Of a DNA stretch of 64,000 nucleotides, positions 52,612-61,966 are shown one piece after another. Source of the stretch: Candidatus Methanomassiliicoccus intestinalis Issoire-Mx1 (GTDB lineage: Archaea > Thermoplasmatota > Thermoplasmata > Methanomassiliicoccales > Methanomassiliicoccaceae); contig NC_021353.1 of the NCBI RefSeq assembly GCF_000404225.1, forward strand, positions 310,001 to 374,000. The letters are read 5' to 3'. The first letter of the stretch is position 1, and each line of letters starts with the position of its first letter. The position numbers were made by a program, and so were the translations under genes. Under the pieces are notes generated by a model. The model was given only the letters and a program-made list of their open reading frames with translations, did no database searches and was not told where the DNA came from.

Positions 52612-53862
52612 TTAATCCTTTTCAGTTCTTGTCAGGATCAGGTAGGCTGCCACCCCTATTGCAATGATTACTGCCGAGATGACTGCAATTTCCAAGGAGA
52701 ATGTAAACAGCATCACCGCCGATGATACCGCGCCTACTGCTGACACAGGCACCGCCCATCTGCCGATCTTCACTCCTTTTCTTGCTAAACCAAGAACAGA
52801 AAGGTTTACCGCCAGGAACACCAGGAAAAGTGTAAAGTTTGTTAAGTAGGCTGCAGCTTCAATTCCGCCGATGAAGCAGAAAGCTGCAGCGACAATCATT
52901 GCTGCTGCTATCGCGGCAGTAGGAGTCTTTCTCTTATGATTGACTTTTCTGAAAATTCTGGGAATGGCTCCTTCCTCCGCCATGCCGTAGATCATTCTCG
53001 AAGTGGCGATGAGAACTATCAGCACAGTATTGGAGGTTGAGATTAGAGCGATTATAGTCATGAGCAGGGCCGCACCGCTTCCTCCTGCTGCGTAAGCTGC
53101 ATCAGACAGGGGCGCAGAAGATCCGGCTAAGTCTGAATAAGGAATGAGGCTTACCGCCGTTATTGATACGGCTACATACACTATTGTTGAGATTACCAAG
53201 GCCAAAACAAGGGCTCTGGGAATATTCTTCTCAGCATTCTTTGTTTCCTCGCTTATTCTGACTATTCCCTCGAAACCGATCATGGAAAAGAAGACAATGC
53301 CGACTGCACTCAATACTCCTGCAATGCCGTGCGGAGACTGAAAATAATCCACGCTGCCGATGTCTGGAGCTCCAAGGATTACCACTGCGGCTATCCCAAT
53401 AAGCTCTACAACGGTCATGATCGAAGCCGCTACGATAGACTCTCTTATTCCTTTTATATTTATTAATGAAACAATAATAATCAGAGCAATTGCTGAAATT
53501 TCTTTCGGAACCGGAATGAGAACAGACAGATATCCGCCGAAGCCGAGGGCGATGGCAGAAATTGAAACCACGCTGGAAAATATTACCAGCCAGCCGGTGA
53601 TGAATGGTAGAATTCCTTTACCGAATGCTGATTCTACATAGACATACTCAGCACCGCTGTGAGGATAGTGAGACGACAGCCTTGCATAGCTTAACGCTGT
53701 AAACATTGCTATGGCAGAAGCGATTATGAACGTCAGCCAGACAGCATTGCCCGCTTCTCCCGCCGCTGCTCCGATGAGTGCATAGACCCCGGCGCCTACT
53801 ATCGTGCCGATGCCGTATGCTGTTGCCCCGAAGAGCCCTATGCTTTTCTTCAGCTCGCTCAA
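52612..53862 (-). CDS. APC-family amino acid permease
   Basis: A 416-residue protein with twelve hydrophobic segments. The start GLFGATAYGIGTIVGAGVYALIGAA is the unwound helix 1 glycine motif of APC superfamily amino acid/polyamine transporters, and the helix 6 region MIGFEGIVRISEET is typical. The substrate cannot be read. It is followed closely by the THUMP-like gene; upstream lies proB, 38 nt away, on the same strand, suggesting an amino-acid-related operon (inference). Confidence 0.9.
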   Translation of the reverse strand: MSELKKSIGLFGATAYGIGTIVGAGVYALIGAAAGEAGNAVWLTFIIASAIAMFTALSYARLSSHYPHSGAEYVYVESAFGKGILPFITGWLVIFSSVVSISAIALGFGGYLSVLIPVPKEISAIALIIIVSLINIKGIRESIVAASIMTVVELIGIAAVVILGAPDIGSVDYFQSPHGIAGVLSAVGIVFFSMIGFEGIVRISEETKNAEKNIPRALVLALVISTIVYVAVSITAVSLIPYSDLAGSSAPLSDAAYAAGGSGAALLMTIIALISTSNTVLIVLIATSRMIYGMAEEGAIPRIFRKVNHKRKTPTAAIAAAMIVAAAFCFIGGIEAAAYLTNFTLFLVFLAVNLSVLGLARKGVKIGRWAVPVSAVGAVSSAVMLFTFSLEIAVISAVIIAIGVAAYLILTRTEKD

Positions 53863-53900
53863 GACTTAGCTCTTTTCAAGCTGTGATACTAAAAGAATGC

Positions 53901-55022
53901 TCAATTTCCTTTCAGTTCAGGAGAATTTTTTGTAAGGATTATGTTGCTGCTGCTCACAAATGCACTTTCATTCTTGTAGTGCTCGCCTTTTTCCCTCTCG
54001 GCTCTGCACAGCGCCAGCTGGACTTCCAACTCTTCTGAGCTGAAGTTCGCCACTCCCTTTGCAAAGTCCCCTATCCTGACGATGTCTCCCCTTTTGAACG
54101 CTCCTTCGACAGATGTTATGCCGCAGGGCAGAAGGGAATTTCCGTTCCTGATCGCTTCCTCTGCCCCCTTATCGATGTAAATGGTTCCGTGAGGGAACGC
54201 ATAAGCCAGCCAGCGCTCTCTGTTTGAGTAGTGGGAGCTAGGCGTGAACATTGTTCCGATCTCTTCAGATGAAACAACTCTCAGGATGACATTCTCCTCT
54301 TTTCCGTTGGCAATGATCATAGTGAAGCCGCATTCCATGGCGATCATCGCTGCGTTGATCTTTGTGCGCATTCCGCCTGTGGAACGTTCATTCTTCTTTG
54401 ATCCGGCGATTCTTAAAATGTCTTCTGTAATCTCATCTACCACTGGTATCAGCAGGGCATGCGGATCGGCGTCTGGATTCCTGTCATAGAGGCCGTCTAC
54501 ATCTGTCAGCAGGAGTAGTAAATCGGAGTCGGTGCTTCCCGCTACTAATGCAGAAAGCTTGTCGTTGTCGCCGAAGATCTCTTCAATTTCATCTGTGGCG
54601 ATAACGTCATTCTCGTTCACAATCGGGACAGCATTGAGTCTGAACAATTCATCAATCGCCTTCTTGAGATTCAGATGCCTGGTGCGGTCAGAAAATGCTC
54701 CGTATGTCACGAGGATTTGCCCGACCTTTTTCCCGTATATGCTGAACGCTTCTCTCCAGGCTCTCATCAGCAGGCTCTGTCCGACAGCAGCGCAGGCCTG
54801 CTTCATTGCCACATCTTTCTGGATGCCATCAAGTCCCAGTTCAGCCGAGCCGGCCCCGATGGCGCCGGAGCTGACCACTATGCACTGAATGCCTTTAGAC
54901 TGCAGCTCCACAACCTGCCTGGCCACATCTTCCAGATATGCAGAATTAATGCCGCCGTCTTCTCTGCACAGCGTGTTGGTGCCTATCTTGACAACTACCC
55001 TCTTAACGTCCAGATTTCTCAT
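53901..55022 (-). CDS. proB: Glutamate 5-kinase
   Basis: A 373-residue enzyme of the ATP-grasp-like amino acid kinase family: VVVKIGTNTLCREDGG start, SSGAIGAGSAELG loop, NENDVIATDEI and GTGGMRTKINAA regions. The C-terminal ~80 residues form the PUA domain common to ProB. It makes glutamyl 5-phosphate for proline synthesis. It starts inside the proA stop codon (ATGA overlap). The proline pathway via ProBA is rare in archaea and suggests acquisition from bacteria (inference). Confidence 0.93.
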   Translation of the reverse strand: MRNLDVKRVVVKIGTNTLCREDGGINSAYLEDVARQVVELQSKGIQCIVVSSGAIGAGSAELGLDGIQKDVAMKQACAAVGQSLLMRAWREAFSIYGKKVGQILVTYGAFSDRTRHLNLKKAIDELFRLNAVPIVNENDVIATDEIEEIFGDNDKLSALVAGSTDSDLLLLLTDVDGLYDRNPDADPHALLIPVVDEITEDILRIAGSKKNERSTGGMRTKINAAMIAMECGFTMIIANGKEENVILRVVSSEEIGTMFTPSSHYSNRERWLAYAFPHGTIYIDKGAEEAIRNGNSLLPCGITSVEGAFKRGDIVRIGDFAKGVANFSSEELEVQLALCRAEREKGEHYKNESAFVSSSNIILTKNSPELKGN

Positions 55023-56320
55023 AGTAATTTCCTGTGAGTGTACTTCCTGCCGTCTTTTCCTGAGTACTCTGCTACAGTCTGCCCTTTACCACGGAGTTTG
55101 TACTTGTAGATTGTCAATCCTTCTAACCCTACAGGCCCCCGAGCATGTGTTTTGTTTGTTGATATTCCTACTTCTGCCCCCAGGCCGTAGCGGTATCCGT
55201 CTGCAAACCTTGTGGATGTATTCCACATGGTTGATGATGAATCAACATCGTCCATGAATTCCTCTGCCGCTGCTTCGCTGGATGTTATTATGGCATCAGT
55301 GTGATGTGAGGAGTATCTGTTGATGTGATCTATGGCTTCTCTCAGAGAGTCAACGATCTTTATTGAGATTACAAGATCGTTGTATTCTTCGGACCAGTCG
55401 TTTTCAGAGGCAGCGCTCATCTCGACTATCTTTCTGACCCTTTCGTCTCCGCGCATCTCCACGCCTGCCTTCCCATATTCTTCTGCTATGACTGGCAGGA
55501 ATTTTTCTGCTATGTCGGAATGAATCAGAAGCGTCTCGGTGGCATTGCAGACCGCCGGGTACTGTACCTTTGCATCGAAGCAGACCTTTGCAGCCATCTT
55601 CAGGTCTGCATCCTTATCTACATAAGTGTGGCAGATTCCTGCTGCATGCCCCATGACCGGTATCCTGGTAGACTCCATGATTGACCTTACCAGCTGGTTC
55701 GATCCCCGGGGAATGATCAAATCGATCAAGTCGTCATGCTTCAGTAGGCTCTGGAACTCTTCCCTGGTGGAGAGGAGCTGCACGGTGCCGTCGAATCTTT
55801 CGTCTACAGAAATGATTGCTTTCTGAATCAGCTCTGCCAGAATGAGGTTTGTATTCTTAGCTTCAGAGCCGCCTTTCAGCAGAACCGCATTTCCTGATTT
55901 CAGACACAGGCATGAAATCTGCACCAGAGCATCTGGACGGGATTCGAAGACTACGCCGATGACGCCTATCGGACAGGAGACCTTGTCAAGAATCAGGCCT
56001 TCATCCAGCTCTGTTTTTGACAGCACCTTGCCGATCACATCTTCCTGCTGCATGATTGATCGTATCGATGTTACAGACTCAGAGATCTTGTCCTGTGAAT
56101 ATTTCAGACGCTTTATGAGTGCCTGAGGCAGTTTCATCTCCTCTGCAGCTTTCATGTCTTTAGCATTGGCTTCTGTAATCTTTTCAGAATTTGATTCCAA
56201 TGCCAGAGCTATTGACTCAAGCGCAGCATTTCTGACATCAAGCGGAATTGATGACAGGCTGTACGATGACTTTCTAGCCTTCTCGGCGGCGGCTCTTATG
56301 GCGTCCATGTGAAGGTTCAA
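55019..56320 (-). CDS. proA: Glutamate-5-semialdehyde dehydrogenase (gamma-glutamyl phosphate reductase)
   Basis: A 433-residue aldehyde dehydrogenase-like protein, usual ProA length. The catalytic Cys is in QYPAVCNATETLL (about residue 260) and the NADPH-binding loop region includes LKGGSEAKNTN and GVIGVVFESRPDA. It reduces glutamyl 5-phosphate to glutamate semialdehyde. It is upstream of proB, in a proA-proB order with a 4-nt overlap. ProC is not in the window. Confidence 0.94.
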   Translation of the reverse strand: MNLHMDAIRAAAEKARKSSYSLSSIPLDVRNAALESIALALESNSEKITEANAKDMKAAEEMKLPQALIKRLKYSQDKISESVTSIRSIMQQEDVIGKVLSKTELDEGLILDKVSCPIGVIGVVFESRPDALVQISCLCLKSGNAVLLKGGSEAKNTNLILAELIQKAIISVDERFDGTVQLLSTREEFQSLLKHDDLIDLIIPRGSNQLVRSIMESTRIPVMGHAAGICHTYVDKDADLKMAAKVCFDAKVQYPAVCNATETLLIHSDIAEKFLPVIAEEYGKAGVEMRGDERVRKIVEMSAASENDWSEEYNDLVISIKIVDSLREAIDHINRYSSHHTDAIITSSEAAAEEFMDDVDSSSTMWNTSTRFADGYRYGLGAEVGISTNKTHARGPVGLEGLTIYKYKLRGKGQTVAEYSGKDGRKYTHRKLL

Positions 56321-56472
56321 ACAGTCTCATTAAAAAATACTTTTCCATGTTAGGATTTGTACGTACGAATATATGTACTGATTAAATTGAGTTTAGTTCT
56401 TATCTAAACTAATTATTGTCCAAATTTCGAGCGGAGAAATTACTAGTTCCAAAAGTTACACACCCCGTTTCT

Positions 56473-56616
56473 ATGTTAATGAAACTGATAACTACAGTAT
56501 TGTCGTTTATTCTGACAATGGCGTTTGCAGCTGTAATCGCAGCAGGTGTAAGCGGTATAATGAACTGGTTCAGATCTCCAGAGCCTTCCACCGTGGATAA
56601 TGAAGAATCAATGTGA
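56473..56616 (+). CDS. Small single-pass membrane protein
   Basis: A protein of 47 residues from the ATG at 56473 (MLMKLITTVLSF), with one long hydrophobic helix and a polar tail (RSPEPSTVDNEESM). The frame extends upstream to 56416, but without a better start. It lies in the divergent region upstream of proA, with the convergent phosphatase gene starting 7 nt after it. A 7-bp inverted repeat (AGTTTAG...CTAAACT, 56390-56410) sits upstream. Unknown role. Confidence 0.5.
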   Translation: MLMKLITTVLSFILTMAFAAVIAAGVSGIMNWFRSPEPSTVDNEESM

Positions 56617-56623
56617 AAGTGTT

Positions 56624-57259
56624 TTACTGAAAGACTGGTGCTGTTACAGGAATGCAGTTTATGCAGTCATTTTCGATTGTAAATACAATGCCGCTCAGAT
56701 AGCCCGGCCACCCCACATTCCTGTAATCCACTCCGGCCAGTTCTTTCCACATAAGACTTATGTCCCAGTCATGTGAGATATGAATATCCAATGATCCTTC
56801 TTCAATTTCGCTCAGACTTTTCAATACAGGACCGGCTATCATCTTCACTGAATCTTTTACATTGTATATCCATTCTGAATTTAGATTGGAGTTAAACCAT
56901 TCACTGATGAAGTCATGTCCGAGCTTGGAGACTTCTTCCATGACCCGCTGGTCTTTTACATATGGAGCGCAAAGGCTTGATCTCTGCTCTATGCTTGCTA
57001 CGTTTATATTGTTTGATTTAAGCCCTTCTGCAATGCATTCTGCAGTCTGTCTACATCTGAGTGCTGGACTATGAAACAGTCGGACGGATGAAAATCTTTT
57101 GAGGTTTTCACCCACCATTCTTGAATCAACCATGCCCGTTTCAGTCAAACCTATTGACATCTCATTCTCTAAATCAACTCCTGGATATCGTGCTCCATGC
57201 CTAATAACCACTGCTGCTGGGGTATGAACTTTATTTAGAACTTCTAGGAGTGATTCCAT
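56624..57259 (-). CDS. Histidine phosphatase superfamily protein (branch 1)
   Basis: A 211-residue protein with the RHG motif VVIRHGARYPGVD near the N-terminus, PALRCRQTAE (second Arg), and SHDWDISLMW, the C-terminal acid-rich HD-type partner. These phosphohistidine-intermediate enzymes remove phosphate from sugars or other small molecules; substrate unknown. It is monocistronic. Confidence 0.8.
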   Translation of the reverse strand: MESLLEVLNKVHTPAAVVIRHGARYPGVDLENEMSIGLTETGMVDSRMVGENLKRFSSVRLFHSPALRCRQTAECIAEGLKSNNINVASIEQRSSLCAPYVKDQRVMEEVSKLGHDFISEWFNSNLNSEWIYNVKDSVKMIAGPVLKSLSEIEEGSLDIHISHDWDISLMWKELAGVDYRNVGWPGYLSGIVFTIENDCINCIPVTAPVFQ

Positions 57260-57424
57260 GATTCTTCATCCATTTGTAAGTATTAGGAAATATCTTTTTG
57301 CTTCTTGGAACATCGTCATAATGCATCATTTATCTATGCTTGTCTTCATGATGTGAATTTAAATATTGCTTCCTGCAAAAGCTCAAAACTACATATAGAC
57401 AAATGTTATTCCAGTGCGAAATCT

Positions 57425-58168
57425 ATGAAAAAAATCGGATGGTTTACAACCGCTCGCGGTCCCGGTTCTTTGAATCTGTATAATACGATGATTGAGCGTA
57501 TGGACTCTGGAGACATAAATGCAGAGCTAGCCTTTGTATTCATCAATCGGGACATTAAAGACAATGTATACAGAGCAGAGATTGTAAACTCAGCTGAAAA
57601 ACGCGGCATCCCTGTGATAATCCTTCCTTCAGATAATTTTGAACCTGCCTTAAAAAAGAGCAATCTGTCTGAGTGGAGAAATAAGTACGGGGAAAAACTG
57701 AGGGAGAAAATCGATTGCTATCACATGGATTTCGGTGTTCTAGCTGGATATATGCTGATATTTGATGACGCTACCTGCATTAAGTACCCTCTGATCAACC
57801 TGCATCCCGCCTTGCCTGATACTTACAAAGGAACATGGATGGAGATAGTGGGTCAGGTAATCGACAACAGCGATGAGAGCTATGGCTCGATGGTTCATAT
57901 CTGCAGCCCGGAACTTGACCGTGGGGATACCATTGCCTATGACAGCTTTCCGGTTGCCCCTGTAGCGGGAGATGGCAGCAGGGATGAAAAGATACAGAAT
58001 GTCCGTGCGGAAGAATCCCGAAGGGAGGCTCCCCTGCTTATGGAGACGATCAAAATGCTTGTCAATGGAGAAATCTCACTCAAAGACGGTCATCTTTACG
58101 ATCCAGAGGGTAGAAGAATGGAGACGTATCCCTGCTTAGCAGATCGTATAAATTCTAAAATAAACTAA
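57425..58168 (+). CDS. PurN-like formyltransferase-domain protein
   Basis: A 247-residue protein from the ATG at 57425 (MKKIGWFTTARGPG). The formyltransferase core is visible: INLHPALPDTYKGTW with the His of the folate-binding active site, and LDRGDTIAYD region. It is longer than bacterial PurN (about 210) and lacks the strict GGS-type loop sequence at the start, so it may be a phosphoribosylglycinamide formyltransferase or a related sugar/amine formyltransferase. It is a single gene before the por operon. Confidence 0.7.
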   Translation: MKKIGWFTTARGPGSLNLYNTMIERMDSGDINAELAFVFINRDIKDNVYRAEIVNSAEKRGIPVIILPSDNFEPALKKSNLSEWRNKYGEKLREKIDCYHMDFGVLAGYMLIFDDATCIKYPLINLHPALPDTYKGTWMEIVGQVIDNSDESYGSMVHICSPELDRGDTIAYDSFPVAPVAGDGSRDEKIQNVRAEESRREAPLLMETIKMLVNGEISLKDGHLYDPEGRRMETYPCLADRINSKIN

Positions 58169-58280
58169 CCTTATTTTTCAATCTTTTTTTCGAAAAACGT
58201 ATTTTTTTATTATTTTTCATAGAAAATGAGGGGAAAATCGTAAAATACCAATCGATATTCTGCTATTACCTAAGATAGAG

Positions 58281-58289
58281 TTATATATT
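58281..58289 (+). promoter_or_regulatory. Probable TATA box of the por operon
   Basis: TTATATATT about 35-43 bp before the TTG start at 58324. The leader would be short, with a GAGGG site 6-7 nt before the start codon. Confidence 0.6.
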
Positions 58290-58323
58290 CTCAATCATAC
58301 CGTCAAACACGCGAGGGACTGTC

Positions 58324-58884
58324 TTGAGTACATTAGAAGTTAGATGGCATGGCAGAGGCGGACAAGGTATCGTCACTGCTAATGAAATTCTAGCGGGTGC
58401 AGCCCTTTATGAAGGTAAGTTCATGAAGGCCTTCCCGGAATTTGGTCCGGAAAGAATGGGGGCGCCCATCCGTGCATTTGCTAGAGTATCCGATGAGCCT
58501 ATAAAAGTGCACAGCCAAGTCTATTTCCCAGACTATGTTGCTGTTTTGGATCCAACTTTGATTGGAAACATCAACGTGCTGGAAGGACTGAAGGAAACTG
58601 GTTCTTTAATTGTGAATAACACAGCTTCTGTAAGCGAATTAAAGAAAACGCTTGACACAGACATGGATGTTCACGTTGTTGATGCGTCTAAGATCGCTCT
58701 TGAGACTATCGGTAAGCCACTGGCTAACACCGCAATGCTGGGTGCTTTAGTTAAAATTTCAGGAATCGTTGGATTAGATAGCATCATTGCTGAAATGCAG
58801 ATTAAACTTGGAGGAAAGCTTCCAGCACCAGTTGTTGAGAAAAATGTGCTCAGTGTGAAGCGTGCATATGAGGAGGTACAGTAA
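58324..58884 (+). CDS. porG: 2-oxoacid:ferredoxin oxidoreductase gamma subunit (PorG-like)
   Basis: A 186-residue protein from a TTG start. The opening LEVRWHGRGGQGIVTANEIL and the AFPEFGPERMGAPIRAFAR segment are diagnostic of the gamma domain. It is first in the gamma-delta-alpha-beta operon of the four-subunit enzyme. The pyruvate assignment rests on operon order and the alpha subunit's look; 2-ketoisovalerate cannot be excluded. Confidence 0.9.
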   Translation: MSTLEVRWHGRGGQGIVTANEILAGAALYEGKFMKAFPEFGPERMGAPIRAFARVSDEPIKVHSQVYFPDYVAVLDPTLIGNINVLEGLKETGSLIVNNTASVSELKKTLDTDMDVHVVDASKIALETIGKPLANTAMLGALVKISGIVGLDSIIAEMQIKLGGKLPAPVVEKNVLSVKRAYEEVQ

Positions 58885-59160
58885 ATGGCAGAATACAAAA
58901 CAACGGCCACTTCTGCAATCATCTCTGCAGGCACCGCAAAGTCATATGAGACTGGGTCATGGCGTTCTCACCGTCCAGTATTGGACAAGGAACAGTGCGT
59001 GAATTGTATGACCTGCTGGGTATTTTGCCCTGACAACTCCATAGTCGTTGAAAATGGTGAAGTTTTAGGATTTAAGCTCACACACTGCAAAGGCTGCGGA
59101 ATCTGTGCGCAAGACTGTCCTAAGAAGGCAATCACAATGGTCCCGGAGGGACGTCAATGA
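58885..59160 (+). CDS. porD: 2-oxoacid:ferredoxin oxidoreductase delta (ferredoxin) subunit
   Basis: A 91-residue two-cluster ferredoxin: CVNCMTCWVFCPDN and CKGCGICAQDCPKK. It passes electrons from the alpha/beta catalytic subunits to ferredoxin. It starts immediately after porG (adjacent stop and start) and its stop overlaps porA by 4 nt. Confidence 0.93.
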   Translation: MAEYKTTATSAIISAGTAKSYETGSWRSHRPVLDKEQCVNCMTCWVFCPDNSIVVENGEVLGFKLTHCKGCGICAQDCPKKAITMVPEGRQ

Positions 59161-60323
59161 AACGATTAGCAATTAATGGTGATCAAGCAGTCGCACTGTC
59201 TTGGAAACAGGTAAATCCTGATTTCTGCGCTTCATATCCAATCACGCCTCAAACTATCATTGTGGAAGCCTTCTCGGATTATGTTGCCGATGGAGAAGTA
59301 GACACTGAGTATGTTTGCAGCGAATCTGAACACAGTTCAATGAGTATGTGCATAGGTGCAGCGGCTGCAGGTGCCCGTTCTGTTACAGCAACAGCTTCTG
59401 CCGGTCTTGCATTCATGTGGGAAACACTCTACATCGCTTCTTCCATGAGACTTCCAATCGTAATGACTGTAGCCAACAGGGCGCTGTCTGGACCAATCAA
59501 TATTCATTGTGACCACTCGGATGCAATGGGTGCAAGAGACAGCGGATGGATTCAGATCTTCGGAGAAAATGTGCAGGAAGCTTATGATAATTCAGTAATG
59601 TCTTTCCGCATAGCAGAGGATCTGAGAGTAAGACTTCCAGTGATGAATTGTCTTGATGGTTTCATCGTCACCCATGCTATTGAATCACTTCAGCCGATTG
59701 AGACTGAGGATGTCAAAAAATTCGTTGGAGAATATAATGCACTTCTGCCCCTTCTAGATTATAAAAACCCTCACACATACGGTCCTTTCGATATGCCTGA
59801 AGTTTACTTCGAGCATAAATACGATCAGGCAATGGCTATGCTGGAAGCTAAAACGGTCATCATGGAAGTTGCCGCTGAATTCGAGAAACTCACAGGCCGT
59901 AAATATGGATTCATTGAAGAATACAAGACAGAAGATGCAGACTTCGTTGCCATTGCCATGGGATCTACAGCCGGTACAATGAAACAGGTGGTAGACGACT
60001 TCAGAGCAGAAGGCCTGAAAGTCGGATGTATCAAAGTAAGAGTATTCCGTCCGTTCCCTTACGAGGAAATTTCAAAAGCTGTCAAAGGCAAGAAATGCGT
60101 TGCAGTTATGGATCGTGCATTAAGCATTGGAGCGGCTGGTCCGCTGTTTGCTGATGTATGCTCTGCAGAAATGTGTGCCGCTGACGCAAAATCACCCAAG
60201 ATCGTGAACTTCATCTACGGTCTTGGAGGAAGAGATGTCAACGTGGAAGACCTGAAGAAAGTCTACCGCGCAATGATTGATGGAAGTGCACACAAAGTTA
60301 ACTATCTGGGGGTGAAGAAATGA
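59157..60323 (+). CDS. porA: 2-oxoacid:ferredoxin oxidoreductase alpha subunit (PorA-like)
   Basis: A 388-residue protein. The NGDQAVALSWKQVNPDFCASYPITPQT opening and the downstream ESEHSSMSMCIGAAAAGARSVTATASAGLAFMWE segments are the alpha subunit's pyrimidine- and domain-interface motifs. The length fits PorA (380-400) rather than KorA with an extra domain. Start overlaps porD by 4 nt. In a methyl-reducing methanogen it makes pyruvate from acetyl-CoA for biosynthesis. Confidence 0.92.
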   Translation: MKRLAINGDQAVALSWKQVNPDFCASYPITPQTIIVEAFSDYVADGEVDTEYVCSESEHSSMSMCIGAAAAGARSVTATASAGLAFMWETLYIASSMRLPIVMTVANRALSGPINIHCDHSDAMGARDSGWIQIFGENVQEAYDNSVMSFRIAEDLRVRLPVMNCLDGFIVTHAIESLQPIETEDVKKFVGEYNALLPLLDYKNPHTYGPFDMPEVYFEHKYDQAMAMLEAKTVIMEVAAEFEKLTGRKYGFIEEYKTEDADFVAIAMGSTAGTMKQVVDDFRAEGLKVGCIKVRVFRPFPYEEISKAVKGKKCVAVMDRALSIGAAGPLFADVCSAEMCAADAKSPKIVNFIYGLGGRDVNVEDLKKVYRAMIDGSAHKVNYLGVKK

Positions 60324-61261
60324 TCACCTTAGAAGAGCTTCAGGAAAAACCAGACAAACTCACAGAAGGACACAGGCTCTGCGCAGGCTGTGGAGAACCG
60401 ACAATTGTAAGACAGGTCCTTATGGCTACAGATCTGCCGGTAGTGGTATCCAACGCAACAGGATGCTTTGAAGTTTCAACTTCAGGATTCCCCTATTCTG
60501 CATGGAACGTTCCTTGGATACACAGCGCCTTTGAAAATGCAGCAGCCACTATTGCTGGTGTAGAATCTGCATACAAAGTTCTCAAGAGAAAAGGCAAGAT
60601 TCAGGATGAGATGAGGTTTGCTGCTTTTGCAGGAGACGGTGGTACATATGATATTGGATTCCAGGCTTTGTCTGGAGCTATCGAGCGCGGACATCAGTTC
60701 TTGTTTGTATGCATGAATAACGAGGCTTACATGAACACTGGAATTCAAAGAAGCGGTGCTACTGGAAAAGGTGCTTCAACAACTACCAGCCCTGCAGGAT
60801 CTCTAATTCCTGGAAAGAAAGAGTTCCCCAAGGACATCACTAAAATTGTAGCTGCCCATGAGCTCCCTTATGCTGCTCAGGCCTCTCCACATAACTGGAA
60901 GGATCTTCACGAGAAAGCAAGCAAAGGATTCGAAGCCGGAGGCCCTGCATTCTTGAATGTAATCTCTCCCTGCCCAAGAGGATGGAGACACGATTCCTCT
61001 CAGACAATTGCTATTGCAAGACTCGCTGTAGAAACCTGCGTCTGGCCTCTCTATGAGTATGACCATGGAAAATGGAATCTCACAGGCGAAAGCAAACGCA
61101 TTGCCGAGGGTAAGAAAGATAAACTCCCGATCGACGACTGGATAAAATCTCAGGGAAGGTTCAAACACCTTCAAAGCTCAAAATGGGAAAACATTGCTGA
61201 TGAGATCCAGGAAAATGTTGACAAGAAATGGGATGAGCTCGTCAAACTAGCCGAACTCTAA
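60320..61261 (+). CDS. porB: 2-oxoacid:ferredoxin oxidoreductase beta subunit (PorB-like)
   Basis: A 313-residue thiamine diphosphate-binding subunit. The TPP motif is GDGGTYDIGFQALSGAIERGHQFLFVCMNNEAYMNTG, with Cys pairs RLCAGCGEP and the proximal cluster ligands. It ends the operon. Its start overlaps the porA stop (ATGA). A T-rich terminator follows. Confidence 0.93.
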   Translation: MITLEELQEKPDKLTEGHRLCAGCGEPTIVRQVLMATDLPVVVSNATGCFEVSTSGFPYSAWNVPWIHSAFENAAATIAGVESAYKVLKRKGKIQDEMRFAAFAGDGGTYDIGFQALSGAIERGHQFLFVCMNNEAYMNTGIQRSGATGKGASTTTSPAGSLIPGKKEFPKDITKIVAAHELPYAAQASPHNWKDLHEKASKGFEAGGPAFLNVISPCPRGWRHDSSQTIAIARLAVETCVWPLYEYDHGKWNLTGESKRIAEGKKDKLPIDDWIKSQGRFKHLQSSKWENIADEIQENVDKKWDELVKLAEL

Positions 61262-61366
61262 AACCTTTTCAACCAAACCTCTTTTTATTTTTAGATATTA
61301 TCTTTTTTAAAATAATTTTACACATTTAAACTTAGATGAAAATACAATATTGTCTAAGTTTATTGA

Positions 61367-61579
61367 TCAGTATTTTAGAGCAATAGCTTTAGGTTTTTTT
61401 ATTGCTCTCCCAATCTGACTAGCTTTAGCTATTGGAACCCCATTATCCATACTATAATCTATATATGAGCCAGCCACAAGCTTGTTAAGTGTTTCTAAGT
61501 CAGACTCATCTATTTCTCTACCATCATAGTATTTCCGAAATACTTCTCTGAGTCTAACCCCTTCATTATGCGTAGACAT
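61367..61579 (-). CDS. Hypothetical 70-residue protein
   Basis: A short protein with a helical, acidic N-terminal half (YYDGREIDESDLETLNKLVAG) and a basic C-terminal end. I do not recognise a family. It is downstream of the por operon on the opposite strand, beside a decayed ATPase gene. Confidence 0.5.
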   Translation of the reverse strand: MSTHNEGVRLREVFRKYYDGREIDESDLETLNKLVAGSYIDYSMDNGVPIAKASQIGRAIKKPKAIALKY

Positions 61580-61741
61580 TGTATCGCCTGATATTGTTTG
61601 TTCGATAATACCTCATTGAGCAGTGCTATTCCTTTTTTTTTGTTGATGGTTACGACCCACTATCGAAGAACGGCTACTTAATCAACACGTATAAATTATA
61701 GTCAATAGCAACTCTTTCAATTGTTGGATATGCGCAATGTA

Positions 61742-61950
61742 CAATTCTGGAAGATCCAGATCATCATGATATCAAAGAACTATCTGCAATTATACGATTT
61801 GATCAAAAACCGGCTGCATCCAGATGCTGTAAATTACATACTTATCGATGAGGTCTAAGTAGTTCCAGACTTTCAAAAAGCAGATAGCCTGTATGCCGCT
61901 CTGATCAATATATAAATCTAGATCATTAGGGAGAGTATTTATCTTGTTAC
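61742..61950 (+). pseudogene. Decayed AAA_14/DUF4143-type ATPase fragment
   Basis: Pieces of the AAA_14 ATPase family are spread over two frames: ILEDPDHHDIKELS in one, then LYDLIKNRLHPDAVNYILIDEV (Walker B) followed by a stop, and VVPDFQKADSLYAALINI after it. In intact relatives this is EDxxxxxI...YIFLDEIQxVxDFEKxVDSL. The gene is frameshifted and has internal stops, and neither the Walker A nor the C-terminal domain is present. Confidence 0.7.
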
Positions 61951-61966
61951 ATGTGCATTTGCAATT

